The notes beneath the pieces are model-generated. The model was not told the DNA's origin and searched no databases. It saw only the letters and a program-made list of their open reading frames with translations. Positions 8,247 through 15,385 of a stretch of 64,000 nucleotides of DNA are shown piece by piece. The DNA is taken from NCBI RefSeq assembly GCF_003614435.1, contig NZ_CP025546.1, forward strand, positions 5,580,001 to 5,644,000, read 5' to 3'. The translations under genes were made by a program, and so were the position numbers. Position 1 is the first letter of the stretch; each line of letters starts with the position of its first letter. The stretch comes from Mycobacterium paragordonae (GTDB taxonomy: Bacteria > Actinomycetota > Actinomycetes > Mycobacteriales > Mycobacteriaceae).

Positions 8247-9314
8247 CTACGCCCCGACCGCGCGCGGCAGGTCACGAGGCCAGCCGTAGTTGCGCACCGG
8301 CACCGCGTAGTCCAGGTGCTCGAAGATCGGGTCCTCGTCATCGATCTCCAGCACCACCGCACCGGGCCGCCGCAACCGGGAGGGAACCAGGTCGTATTCG
8401 TGGTCCTGGGTGTTCTCCACGCCCAGCCGGCTGCGCGCCATCCGCTGCATCCGGCGCCGGCGCACCCTCTCCTCGATCTTGGTCTGCCGCCGCAGGTAGA
8501 ACAGGTACATCAGGGTGATCGTGGTCGCTACGGCACACAGCCACCAGGCCATCGGCGTCACCTCGAAGGCCGCGATCGCCGAGCCGACCAGGACGATCGC
8601 CATCGCCACCAGCACGCGCTTGCGGAACGCGTACTTTCGGGCGCTGACCGCCGCGGCGGTCTTGTTCTCGAACCGGCGCCGGCGGTTGACGCCCACCGCG
8701 TAAGCCGGTGGCGCGTCGTCCATCTCGTCGTCGTCTTCCTCGGGCTCCAGTCCTGAGGAGTCCTCGACGTATTCGTATTCGTCCTCGTCGAGATCGTCCT
8801 CGTCGAGCGTGTCCTCGTGCTCGTCGTGCTCGTCCAGGGGCTCGGGCTCGACAGCCAGCAGTGCAGGGCCCTGGGACTGCGCCTCGCCGGTACCCACCGG
8901 TAGCGCGGGCGCGTCCTCGTCGATCACGTCGACGTCGAGGTAGTCGGGCTCGGCAGCCTCGGCGACCTGGTCAGCACGAGCCATCGCGGTGACAACCGAC
9001 CGCGGCCGCATCAGCTCGTCGGTGTCGGCGTCGTCGGCCGCGTGGTCCTTGTCGGCGTCGGCGAAGGCGCCGTCGATCGGCTCGGTGTCCCAGTCTTCTT
9101 CCGGCTTCCAGTCGGGGTCACTGCGATGGCCCGCCGCCGGACCGGTCCGCTTGAGCAGCCGGGCACCGGCGCCGCCGTTGAGCACCCTGGTCGCCAGCGC
9201 CACGTCGCTGGTGCGCCGGACGGCGTCGCGCTTGCTGATCAACATCGGCACCAGCACGAACAACCACAGCACCACGAGCGAAATCCACAACAACGATTGC
9301 GGGATGCTTGGCAT
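8247..9314 (-). CDS. glpR: GlpR-like transmembrane receptor of the cell-division MoeA paralog (Rv0996-like)
   Basis: 355 aa. One membrane segment at about 7-25 (LLWISLVVLWLFVLVPMLI) is followed by a basic stop (SKRDAVRR), a long acidic low-complexity stretch (about 70-215, runs of D and E such as EDTLDEDDLDEDEYEYVED), two adjacent hydrophobic segments (about 232-272) and a basic C-terminal tail. Position in the galU-moeA-rimJ cluster and topology match Rv0996. The corynebacterial homolog has been described as GlpR, the membrane receptor of the gephyrin-like division protein Glp; I apply that name by synteny. A 253-bp gap to rimJ, containing a palindrome, suggests it can be transcribed separately. 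Confidence 0.7.
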   Translation of the reverse strand: MPSIPQSLLWISLVVLWLFVLVPMLISKRDAVRRTSDVALATRVLNGGAGARLLKRTGPAAGHRSDPDWKPEEDWDTEPIDGAFADADKDHAADDADTDELMRPRSVVTAMARADQVAEAAEPDYLDVDVIDEDAPALPVGTGEAQSQGPALLAVEPEPLDEHDEHEDTLDEDDLDEDEYEYVEDSSGLEPEEDDDEMDDAPPAYAVGVNRRRRFENKTAAAVSARKYAFRKRVLVAMAIVLVGSAIAAFEVTPMAWWLCAVATTITLMYLFYLRRQTKIEERVRRRRMQRMARSRLGVENTQDHEYDLVPSRLRRPGAVVLEIDDEDPIFEHLDYAVPVRNYGWPRDLPRAVGA

Positions 9315-9392
9315 GATGACCTGCTCTCTTCGGTTGCGATCCCCGCGAGGCCTGATCGGTGGCCTGCGTGGCCGGGTCGCTGCGACCAGGGC

Positions 9393-9410
9393 AATTACAC
9401 ACCTGTAATT
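9393..9410. promoter_or_regulatory. Perfect palindrome upstream of glpR-like gene
   Basis: AATTACA (9393-9399) and TGTAATT (9404-9410) form a perfect 7-bp inverted repeat with a 4-nt centre, 79-96 bp upstream of the glpR-like start, in an AT-rich patch that stands out in this GC-rich sequence. The form suits a dimeric regulator. I cannot name the factor. Confidence 0.55.
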
Positions 9411-9567
9411 TGCCTACTTCAAGCATCACACGCCACATATGTCACGCTAGCCACAATTTTATTTCGGTTGCGCACGTCTACTGGCGTCGAGATGGCCGTC
9501 ATGGTCGCGATCCGGCTCCGATCGCAGCCGTAGCGGCAATCTCGACGGCACCCGAAATCAGGAAGAG

Positions 9568-10221
9568 CTACGCCCAGCTGGCGCGGCCCGCGCGAACCAG
9601 CGTCGAGGCCACCGATCCGTAGACCTCTTCGACGGTGATCGCCACCAGCAGGTGGTCGCGCCACCCGCGATCGACCTCGAGGTAGCGCCGCAGCAGGCCC
9701 TCCTCGCGAAAGCCGTTCTTAGCCAACACGGCCCGGCTGGCGGCGTTCTCCGGCCGGACGGTGGCCTCCACCCGGTGCAGCATCACCGGGCCGAAGCAGT
9801 GGTCGAGCCCCAGGGCCACAGCCGCGGTGGCCACCCCGCCGCCGGTGTGCTCGCTGGACACCCAGTAACCGATCCACGCCGACCGCAACGCCCCGTGCGT
9901 GACATTGCCGATGGTGAGCTGTCCACAGAACTGACCGTCGAGTTCGATCGCATAGGGCAGCATCCGCCCCTTGCGCGCCTCGGCACGCAGCCCCGAGCAC
10001 ACCGCCGGCCACGCGGCCACCGAGTGACGCACCGACCATTCGCCGTCGGTGCTGGGCTCCCACGGCTCCAGCCTCGCGCGGTCGGCCAGCCGGATCCGGC
10101 TCCACTGCGCGCCGTCGCGCATCCGCACCGGCCGCAACCGGATCACCCCGGCCGCCACCCGCAGCGGTCCGACGCTCATCGGCCAGCCGGGATGGCGGGA
10201 ATTCGATCGCAACAGGTTCAC
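9568..10221 (-). CDS. rimJ: RimJ/RimL-type GNAT N-acetyltransferase (Rv0995-like)
   Basis: 217 aa. The acetyl-CoA binding core of GNAT enzymes is visible (IGYWVSSEHTGGGVATAAVALGLDHCF, with the GGGVATAA pyrophosphate loop) followed by RVEATVRPENAASRAVLAKNGFREEGLLRRYL, the signature of RimJ/RimL-type alanine N-terminal acetyltransferases. The name follows the M. tuberculosis annotation of the syntenic gene; whether the substrate is a ribosomal protein is not established by sequence. It lies 14 bp downstream of the moeA-like gene on the same strand, so it belongs to the galU-glp-rimJ transcript. Confidence 0.87.
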   Translation of the reverse strand: MNLLRSNSRHPGWPMSVGPLRVAAGVIRLRPVRMRDGAQWSRIRLADRARLEPWEPSTDGEWSVRHSVAAWPAVCSGLRAEARKGRMLPYAIELDGQFCGQLTIGNVTHGALRSAWIGYWVSSEHTGGGVATAAVALGLDHCFGPVMLHRVEATVRPENAASRAVLAKNGFREEGLLRRYLEVDRGWRDHLLVAITVEEVYGSVASTLVRAGRASWA

Positions 10222-10235
10222 GAGCCGAGCCGCGG

Positions 10236-11516
10236 TCAGCCGTGCTGGGCCAGAAAGGCGACGTCGACGATTTCGCCGGTACGAATCTGCTCGGCCCCGC
10301 TGGGCACCACGACCAGGCAGTTCGCCTCGGCCAGCGTCGCCAGCAAGTGCGACGACGCGCCGGGCGCCCCGCCCAGCGCCTGGACCAGGTACTCGCCGCT
10401 CTCCTGGTCGCGCATCAACTGGCCGCGCAGAAAACCTTTGCGCCCACTCACCGACGTGATCGGTGACAGGGTGCGGGCCTGCACGATGCGACGCATCGGA
10501 TGCCGCTTGCCCAGGGACAAGCGAATCAGCGGCCGCACCATCACCTCGAAGACGACCAAGGCGCTGACCGGGTTGGCCGGCAACAGAAACGTCGGCACCC
10601 CGTCGCGGCCGAGCTGCCCGAAGCCCTGCACCGAACCCGGGTGCATCGCCACCCGCACGACCTCCATGTCGCCGAGTTCGGACAGCACCGAACGCACCGC
10701 CTCCGCCGCCGCGCCGCCCACTCCGCCGGCGATCACCAGCACCTCGGCCCGGTTCAGCTGGCCCTCGACGATCTCGCCCAGTTCTTTCGGGTTGTTGCTG
10801 ACGATCCCGACGCGATTGACCTCGGCACCGGCATCGCGGGCCGCCGCTGCCAGGGCGTAGGAGTTGACGTCGTAGACCTGCCCGTTGCCCGGGCTGCGGG
10901 AGATGTCGACCAGTTCGCCGCCGACCGCCATCACCGACACCCGCGGGCGCGGATGCACCAGCACGCGTTCGCGGCCGACCGCCGCCAACAGGCCCACCTG
11001 GGCGGGTCCGATGATCGTCCCGGAGCGCACCGCCACGTCCCCGGGCTGCACGTCGTCACCGGCGCGCCGCACGTAAGCGCCCGACGGCGCCCCGCGCAGC
11101 ACCCGGACCCGGTTCATCCCGCCGTCGGTCCAGCGCAGCGGCAGCACGGCGTCGGCGAGGGTCGGCAGCGGCGCCCCGGTCTGCACGCGCGCGGCCTGGC
11201 GCGGCTGCAACCGGCTCGGGGTGCGTGCACCGGCCTCGATGGTCCCCATCACCGGCAAGGTGACGACCTCGCGGGCTTCGGCCACGCCGTCATCGCCAAC
11301 GGCTTCCAGAGGCCCGGAATCCCCGACTCCCAATACGTCGACGCTGCGCACCGCGTAGCCGTCGATGGCGGCCTGGTCGAAACCGGGAAGCGGGCGCTCG
11401 GTCACCACCTCTTCGGCGCACAGCAACCCCTGGGCTTCGGCGATCGCAACCTTGATCGGCCTGGGGGCCACCGCTGCCGCCGAGATCCGTGCCTGTTGCT
11501 CCTCCACAGAACGCAC
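10236..11516 (-). CDS. glp: MoeA/gephyrin-like protein with degenerate active site (Glp, Rv0994-like)
   Basis: 426 aa, full MoeA length with the four-domain layout. Residues 1-170 carry domains I-II (PLPGFDQAAIDGYAVRS, close to the usual PxFDNSAMDGYA), about 175-320 the MPT-binding domain III, and the C-terminus the beta-barrel domain IV. Key positions differ from catalytic MoeA: the GDEL motif is GGEL, the usual GGVSVGDYD segment is [10 protein letters not shown], and the lysines of the usual KPGKPxxFG are lost (HPGSVQGFG). Position and these losses fit Glp, the actinobacterial gephyrin-like FtsZ-binding division protein, more than molybdate insertion. The gene sits 43 bp downstream of galU. 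It is annotated moeA1 in M. tuberculosis. Confidence 0.88.
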   Translation of the reverse strand: MRSVEEQQARISAAAVAPRPIKVAIAEAQGLLCAEEVVTERPLPGFDQAAIDGYAVRSVDVLGVGDSGPLEAVGDDGVAEAREVVTLPVMGTIEAGARTPSRLQPRQAARVQTGAPLPTLADAVLPLRWTDGGMNRVRVLRGAPSGAYVRRAGDDVQPGDVAVRSGTIIGPAQVGLLAAVGRERVLVHPRPRVSVMAVGGELVDISRSPGNGQVYDVNSYALAAAARDAGAEVNRVGIVSNNPKELGEIVEGQLNRAEVLVIAGGVGGAAAEAVRSVLSELGDMEVVRVAMHPGSVQGFGQLGRDGVPTFLLPANPVSALVVFEVMVRPLIRLSLGKRHPMRRIVQARTLSPITSVSGRKGFLRGQLMRDQESGEYLVQALGGAPGASSHLLATLAEANCLVVVPSGAEQIRTGEIVDVAFLAQHG

Positions 11517-11559
11517 AGTGCGCCTTCCTGCCGTCCAGCCAGGCGAACTGAGCCGCCGG

Positions 11560-12471
11560 TTACTGTTCGGTCAGGCCCAATCGCGCCACCAACCACCGCC
11601 GCAGTTCCGGGCCGTAGTCGTCACGATCCAATGCAAAGTCAACCGCAGCCTTGAGGTAGCCGCCGGGATTTCCCAAGTCGTGTCGGGATCCGCGATGCAC
11701 GACGACGTGGACCGGATGCCCCTCAGATATCAGCAAGGCGATCGCGTCCGTCAGCTGTACTTCGCCGCCGGCGCCGCGGTCGATGCGGCGCAGCGCGTCG
11801 AATATCGCGCGGTCCAGCACATAGCGTCCGGCGGCCGCGAACAGCGACGGAGCATCCTGCGACCTGGGCTTCTCGACCATGCCCTTGACGCGCAGTACGT
11901 CCTGGTTGCCGCCGCCGGGAATCGCTTCGACGTCGAAGACGCCGTAGGCGCTGATCTCTTCGGGCGTTACCTCGATAGCGCACAACACCGTGCCGCCGTG
12001 CTCGGCGCGGACCTGCGCCATCGTCTCCAGTACGCCGGTGGGCAACACCAGGTCGTCGGGCAGCAACACCATGACCGCGTCCTCGTCGGGCGCCAGGGTG
12101 GGCTCCACACAGCTGATCGCGTGGCCCAGCCCGAGCGGCTCGGCCTGCACCACGGACTCGACCTTGATCAGCGCCGGAGCGCGACGGACCTTGGCCAGCA
12201 TGGCCTTCTTGCCACGGGCCTCCAGGGTTCCCTCGAGCACCAGGTCCTCGACGAAATGCGCGACGACGCCGTCCTTGCCCTCGGAGGTGATGATCACCAG
12301 ACGCTCGGCGCCGGCGTCGGCGGCTTCGGCGGCGACCAGTTCGATACCGGGGGTGTCGACGACGGGCAGCAACTCCTTCGGCACGGTTTTGGTCGCGGGA
12401 AGAAAGCGCGTCCCCAAACCGGCGGCGGGGACGATCGCCGTGAACGGAATCGGGATCTCTGGGCGTGACAT
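11560..12471 (-). CDS. galU: UTP-glucose-1-phosphate uridylyltransferase
   Basis: 303 aa, the normal length for bacterial GalU. It makes UDP-glucose from UTP and glucose-1-phosphate in the cytoplasm, the precursor for trehalose, glycogen-type glucan and UDP-galactose for arabinogalactan. The nucleotide-binding signature AAGLGTRFLPATKTVPKELL is at about 16-35, and the sugar-phosphate segment VEKPRSQDAPS and the metal region LPDDLVL are present. It is first in the minus-strand group galU-glp-rimJ and is divergent from the 5-formyl-THF cyclo-ligase gene, with 88 bp between starts. Confidence 0.95.
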   Translation of the reverse strand: MSRPEIPIPFTAIVPAAGLGTRFLPATKTVPKELLPVVDTPGIELVAAEAADAGAERLVIITSEGKDGVVAHFVEDLVLEGTLEARGKKAMLAKVRRAPALIKVESVVQAEPLGLGHAISCVEPTLAPDEDAVMVLLPDDLVLPTGVLETMAQVRAEHGGTVLCAIEVTPEEISAYGVFDVEAIPGGGNQDVLRVKGMVEKPRSQDAPSLFAAAGRYVLDRAIFDALRRIDRGAGGEVQLTDAIALLISEGHPVHVVVHRGSRHDLGNPGGYLKAAVDFALDRDDYGPELRRWLVARLGLTEQ

Positions 12472-12559
12472 CGGTTCTCACCATAGCCTTATCGACCGCA
12501 CACAAACCTTTTGGCGGGGAGAAGGCGCGCGCTGGGAATGGTCTGCCATCGTTGAAGCC

Positions 12560-13153
12560 ATGGCAACCGCGGGCAAGTCGGCGTTGCGGGACCGCCTGGT
12601 CGCGGCCCGCCGCAGCGTTGCCGACGACGTTCGCACCGCCGAGGCGGAGCTGCTGGCCGAGCACTTGAAACAGGTGGAAATCGACGCCGGGACGGTCTGC
12701 GCGTACGTGCCGGTGGGTTCGGAGCCCGGGTCTTTGGCCATGCTCGACGTGTTGCTGCGCCGCGCCGGCCGGGTGTTGTTGCCGGTAGCGCGCGTTGGCG
12801 CCGGCGACACGCCGCTACCGCTGCGATGGGGCGAATACCGCCAGGACGCGCTGGTCGCCGCGCGCTGGGGGTTGCTGGAACCACCGGAACCCTGGTTGCC
12901 GGAGTCGGCGCTGGGCGAGGCCGGCCTGGTGCTGTTGCCGGCGCTGGCGGTCGACCGCCGGGGGGTGCGGCTGGGCCGGGGACGCGGCTTCTACGACCGC
13001 TCCCTGGCAGCCCGGAACCCCGAGGCGCGTCTGGTGGCGATCGTGCGCGACACCGAGTTCGTCGACGAGTTGCCGTCGGAGCCGCATGACGTGCCGATGA
13101 CGCACGCGCTCACCCCGGGACGCGGGCTGATTGCGCTGCCGACCCGGGAATGA
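12560..13153 (+). CDS. 5-formyltetrahydrofolate cyclo-ligase
   Basis: 197 aa from ATG at 12560 (MATAGKSALRDRL). The open frame extends far upstream, but that part is antisense to galU and I reject it. The enzyme converts 5-formyl-THF to 5,10-methenyl-THF using ATP. The C-terminal ATP/phosphate loop GRGRGFYDR (about 147-155) corresponds to the family GxGxGYYDR signature, and LLPALAVDRRGVRLGRG precedes it as usual. Residues KSALR and the early RR (VAARRSVAD) match the folate-binding N-terminus. It is syntenic with Rv0992c. A CIRCE element lies just after the stop and belongs to the next gene. Confidence 0.92.
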   Translation: MATAGKSALRDRLVAARRSVADDVRTAEAELLAEHLKQVEIDAGTVCAYVPVGSEPGSLAMLDVLLRRAGRVLLPVARVGAGDTPLPLRWGEYRQDALVAARWGLLEPPEPWLPESALGEAGLVLLPALAVDRRGVRLGRGRGFYDRSLAARNPEARLVAIVRDTEFVDELPSEPHDVPMTHALTPGRGLIALPTRE

Positions 13154-13172
13154 TCGCCATCACGTGGCGGTT

Positions 13173-13199
13173 CTAGCACTTGAAACGGTAGAGTGCTAA
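13173..13199 (+). promoter_or_regulatory. CIRCE element (HrcA operator)
   Basis: Left arm CTAGCACTT (13173-13181), 9-nt spacer, right arm GAGTGCTAA (13191-13199). The CIRCE consensus is TTAGCACTC-N9-GAGTGCTAA: the right arm is perfect, the left matches 7 of 9, and the spacing is exact. It lies 30 bp before the FmdB-type gene. I recall that the M. tuberculosis counterpart Rv0991c is derepressed when hrcA is deleted, which agrees. Confidence 0.93.
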
Positions 13200-13228
13200 T
13201 TCAGACTTAACATCTTCCGGAGGTTTTT

Positions 13229-13570
13229 GTGCCGACGTACAGCTACGTGTGCACCGAATGCGGAGACCGCTTCGACAAGGTGCAGGCCTTCACCGAGGAC
13301 GCGCTGACCACCTGTGAGAAGTGCTCCGGCCGGCTGCGCAAGTTGTTCAATTCGGTCGGAGTCGTGTTCAAGGGCAGCGGCTTCTACCGCACCGACAGCC
13401 GTGAGGCCGGGAAGAAAGATAAGGCCTCCGGCAACGGCTCGTCATCGAGTTCCGGGAATTCCGGCTCGGGCGAGTCGAGTTCGAGTTCCACGTCCAGCGA
13501 GAGCAAGTCATCGGGCTCGAGCGAGAAGGCCAGCAGCAGTACCGCGTCCACCGCGGCCGCATCCAGCTAG
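13229..13570 (+). CDS. FmdB-type zinc-ribbon protein with serine-rich tail (Rv0991c-like redox chaperone)
   Basis: 113 aa. The N-terminal 45 residues form a zinc ribbon with two CxxC pairs (C8/C11 and C29/C32). After a short linker the last 55 residues are almost only Ser, Gly, Lys and Glu, surely disordered. The syntenic M. tuberculosis protein, Rv0991c, has been described as a redox-regulated chaperone that responds to oxidation of these cysteines and works with the Hsp70 system. The CIRCE element upstream places it under HrcA heat-shock control, in keeping with that role. The serine codons form a low-complexity tract, so tail length may vary between strains. The start is supported by GGAGG 8 bases upstream of the GTG. 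Confidence 0.9.
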   Translation: MPTYSYVCTECGDRFDKVQAFTEDALTTCEKCSGRLRKLFNSVGVVFKGSGFYRTDSREAGKKDKASGNGSSSSSGNSGSGESSSSSTSSESKSSGSSEKASSSTASTAAASS

Positions 13571-13632
13571 TTATCCACAGGCGGCGTTCGCGTCGGCAGT
13601 GCCCGGCACTCCCCCACGCCTACCGTGACGGC

Positions 13633-14301
13633 GTGCGGGAACCATCGCTGAATCCGACCCTGCTCAGTCGTGTCGCCGCAGCTTGCCGTCCGGACTGGAC
13701 CAGGACCGTGCTGGCCCGGCGCGTCGCGGCGGGCGGGCTGGTGGTGCTGGCCGGCATCGCAGCACTGCGCTCCAACCCGCAGGGCGATCGCGTCGACGTT
13801 GTGGTGGCCGCGCGCGACCTCGGTTCCGGCACCGCGCTGACGGAGTCCGATGTGCGAGTTGAAAAGCGCTTGGCGACAACGGTTCCCGATGGATCACTGA
13901 CGGACCCCGGCCGGTTGCCCGGTGCGACACTGGCCAGTCCGACTCGTCGCGGCGAGGTGCTCACCGACGTCCGGTTGCTGGGGAGCAGGCTGGCTGAGTC
14001 GACCGCCGGCCCCGGGGCGCGGATCGTCCCCCTGCACCTGGCCGACGGCGCGCTGATCGATCTGGTCCGGGTCGGTGACGTGGTCGACGTGCTGGCTGCC
14101 CCGACCGGCGATGTCCAGCAACCCAGCCCGGCGGTCAGCAAGGTGATCGCCACCGACGCCGTGGTGGTGCTCGTGTCGGCGAAGGAGAAGCTACGGTCCA
14201 GCGAGTCCGACCGCGTAGTCTTGGTTGCGCTGCCGGCTCGCGTGGCGAACACGGTGGCAGGCTCGGCGCTGGGCCAGACGGTGACGTTGACCCTGCACTG
14301 A
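13633..14301 (+). CDS. SAF-domain membrane-anchored protein (Rv0990c position)
   Basis: 222 aa, GTG start. One hydrophobic segment at about 33-46 (VAAGGLVVLAGIAAL) is followed by a SAF domain (about 53-125: VDVVVAARDLGSGTALTESDVRVEKR..., RRGEVLTDVRLL) and a second beta-rich half with LIDLVRVGDVVDVLAA. This resembles the RcpC/CpaB group of pilus-assembly proteins, although no tad/flp pilus gene is near. The role is unknown; it is likely extracytoplasmic. It lies between the FmdB-type gene and mscL on the same strand. Confidence 0.75.
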   Translation: MREPSLNPTLLSRVAAACRPDWTRTVLARRVAAGGLVVLAGIAALRSNPQGDRVDVVVAARDLGSGTALTESDVRVEKRLATTVPDGSLTDPGRLPGATLASPTRRGEVLTDVRLLGSRLAESTAGPGARIVPLHLADGALIDLVRVGDVVDVLAAPTGDVQQPSPAVSKVIATDAVVVLVSAKEKLRSSESDRVVLVALPARVANTVAGSALGQTVTLTLH

Positions 14302-14368
14302 GTACCTGCCCACCGTTGAGCTCCTGGCCGGTAGCTAACTCGGTCCGAGTCCAGGAAGGGACGTCCTC

Positions 14369-14830
14369 ATGCTCAAGGGGTTCAAGGAGTTTCTCTCGCG
14401 GGGCAACATCGTCGACCTATCCGTCGCGGTGGTCATCGGTACGGCGTTCACGGCGTTGGTCACGGCCTTCACCGATAGCATCATCAAGCCGCTGGTGAGT
14501 TCTATCGGCGTCAACCAGACGTCGCAGATCAACATCTTGAAGATCCACATCACCGGCGACCAGTACATCGACTTCAACGCCGTGTTGTCGGGCGCCATCA
14601 ACTTCATCCTGGTCGCGGCGGTGGTGTACTTCCTGGTCGTGCTGCCCTACAGCAAGCTGCGCAAGCAGGGCGAAGTCGAGCAGGCCGACGACGCGCAGGT
14701 TGTCCTGCTGCAGGAGATCCGCGACCTGCTGGCCCAGACCAACGGCAGCTCGTCGGGCAGGCACGGCGGCGCTCCCGCGTCCGTGCCGCTGTCAGGACCG
14801 CCGGAACACGGACCCCGCGCCGAGAGCTGA
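14369..14830 (+). CDS. mscL: Large-conductance mechanosensitive channel MscL
   Basis: 153 aa. TM1 ([31 protein letters not shown]) with the constriction-forming small residues, the periplasmic loop, and TM2 ([23 protein letters not shown]) are textbook MscL. The charged C-terminal helix (about 100-127) and a Gly/Ser/Pro tail follow. It opens at high membrane tension to release solutes during osmotic downshock. A ribosome-binding site AGGAAGGGA precedes the ATG. In H37Rv an ABC-transporter island (Rv0986-Rv0989) separates the counterparts of this and the preceding gene; here they are 67 bp apart. Confidence 0.95.
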   Translation: MLKGFKEFLSRGNIVDLSVAVVIGTAFTALVTAFTDSIIKPLVSSIGVNQTSQINILKIHITGDQYIDFNAVLSGAINFILVAAVVYFLVVLPYSKLRKQGEVEQADDAQVVLLQEIRDLLAQTNGSSSGRHGGAPASVPLSGPPEHGPRAES

Positions 14831-14836
14831 CCCGGC

Positions 14837-15385
14837 TCAGATCTCCAGGCTCGACAGCTGGCCGATGATGTGCGCGGCCAGCGGGTTGAGCGTCGCCATC
14901 CCGTCCCGCACGGCGTAGCGGGAGCCGGCCAGGTTGACCACCAGCGTGCTGCCGGACACCCCGGCCAGCCCGCGTGACAAACCCGCGTCGGTGATGCCCG
15001 CGGACAGACCCGACGCGCGGATCGCTTCGGCGATGCCGAGGATCTCCCGGTCCAGGATGTCGCGGGTGGCTTCCGGAGTGACGTCGCGCGGTGTCACCCC
15101 GGTGCCGCCGACCGACACCACCAGGTCCACGCCGCCGATCACCGCGGTGTTCAACGCATTTCGGATCTCGACCTCGTCAGCCTCGACCGCCACCACGCCG
15201 TCGACCACAAACCCGGCTTCGGTGAGCAACTCGGTGACCAACGGCCCGCTGTGGTCCTCGTCGCCGTGCGCAGTCCGGTCATCGACGACGACGACGAGTG
15301 CCCGCCCGACTACCAACTCCGCACCCTGTTCCATGGGTGCCACCGTATAACCGAGGTCGGACAACTGGCCTTCGACCTTCATCAA
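14837..15385 (-). CDS. moaB2: MoaB/MogA family molybdopterin-binding protein (MoaB2)
   Basis: 182 aa. The molybdopterin-binding fold is recognisable from VVVVDDRTAHGDEDHSGPLVTELLTEAGFVV (the SD-like region), VDLVVSVGGTGVTPRDVTPEATRDIL (the family GGTG signature, about 107-110) and LVVNLAGSRYAVRDG (the usual LPGSP region, here LAGSR). It probably adenylylates molybdopterin in molybdenum cofactor synthesis. The start overlaps the pepD stop by 4 bp (ATGA), so it is the last gene of the mprA-mprB-pepD-moaB2 operon, as in M. tuberculosis. It converges on mscL with only 6 bp between stops. Confidence 0.92.
   Translation of the reverse strand: MMKVEGQLSDLGYTVAPMEQGAELVVGRALVVVVDDRTAHGDEDHSGPLVTELLTEAGFVVDGVVAVEADEVEIRNALNTAVIGGVDLVVSVGGTGVTPRDVTPEATRDILDREILGIAEAIRASGLSAGITDAGLSRGLAGVSGSTLVVNLAGSRYAVRDGMATLNPLAAHIIGQLSSLEI

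Noticed and set aside
12465..12668. Alternative small gene at the start of the 5-formyl-THF cyclo-ligase
   Set aside because: It is a shifted frame over the enzyme's N-terminus; the enzyme frame carries the family motifs.
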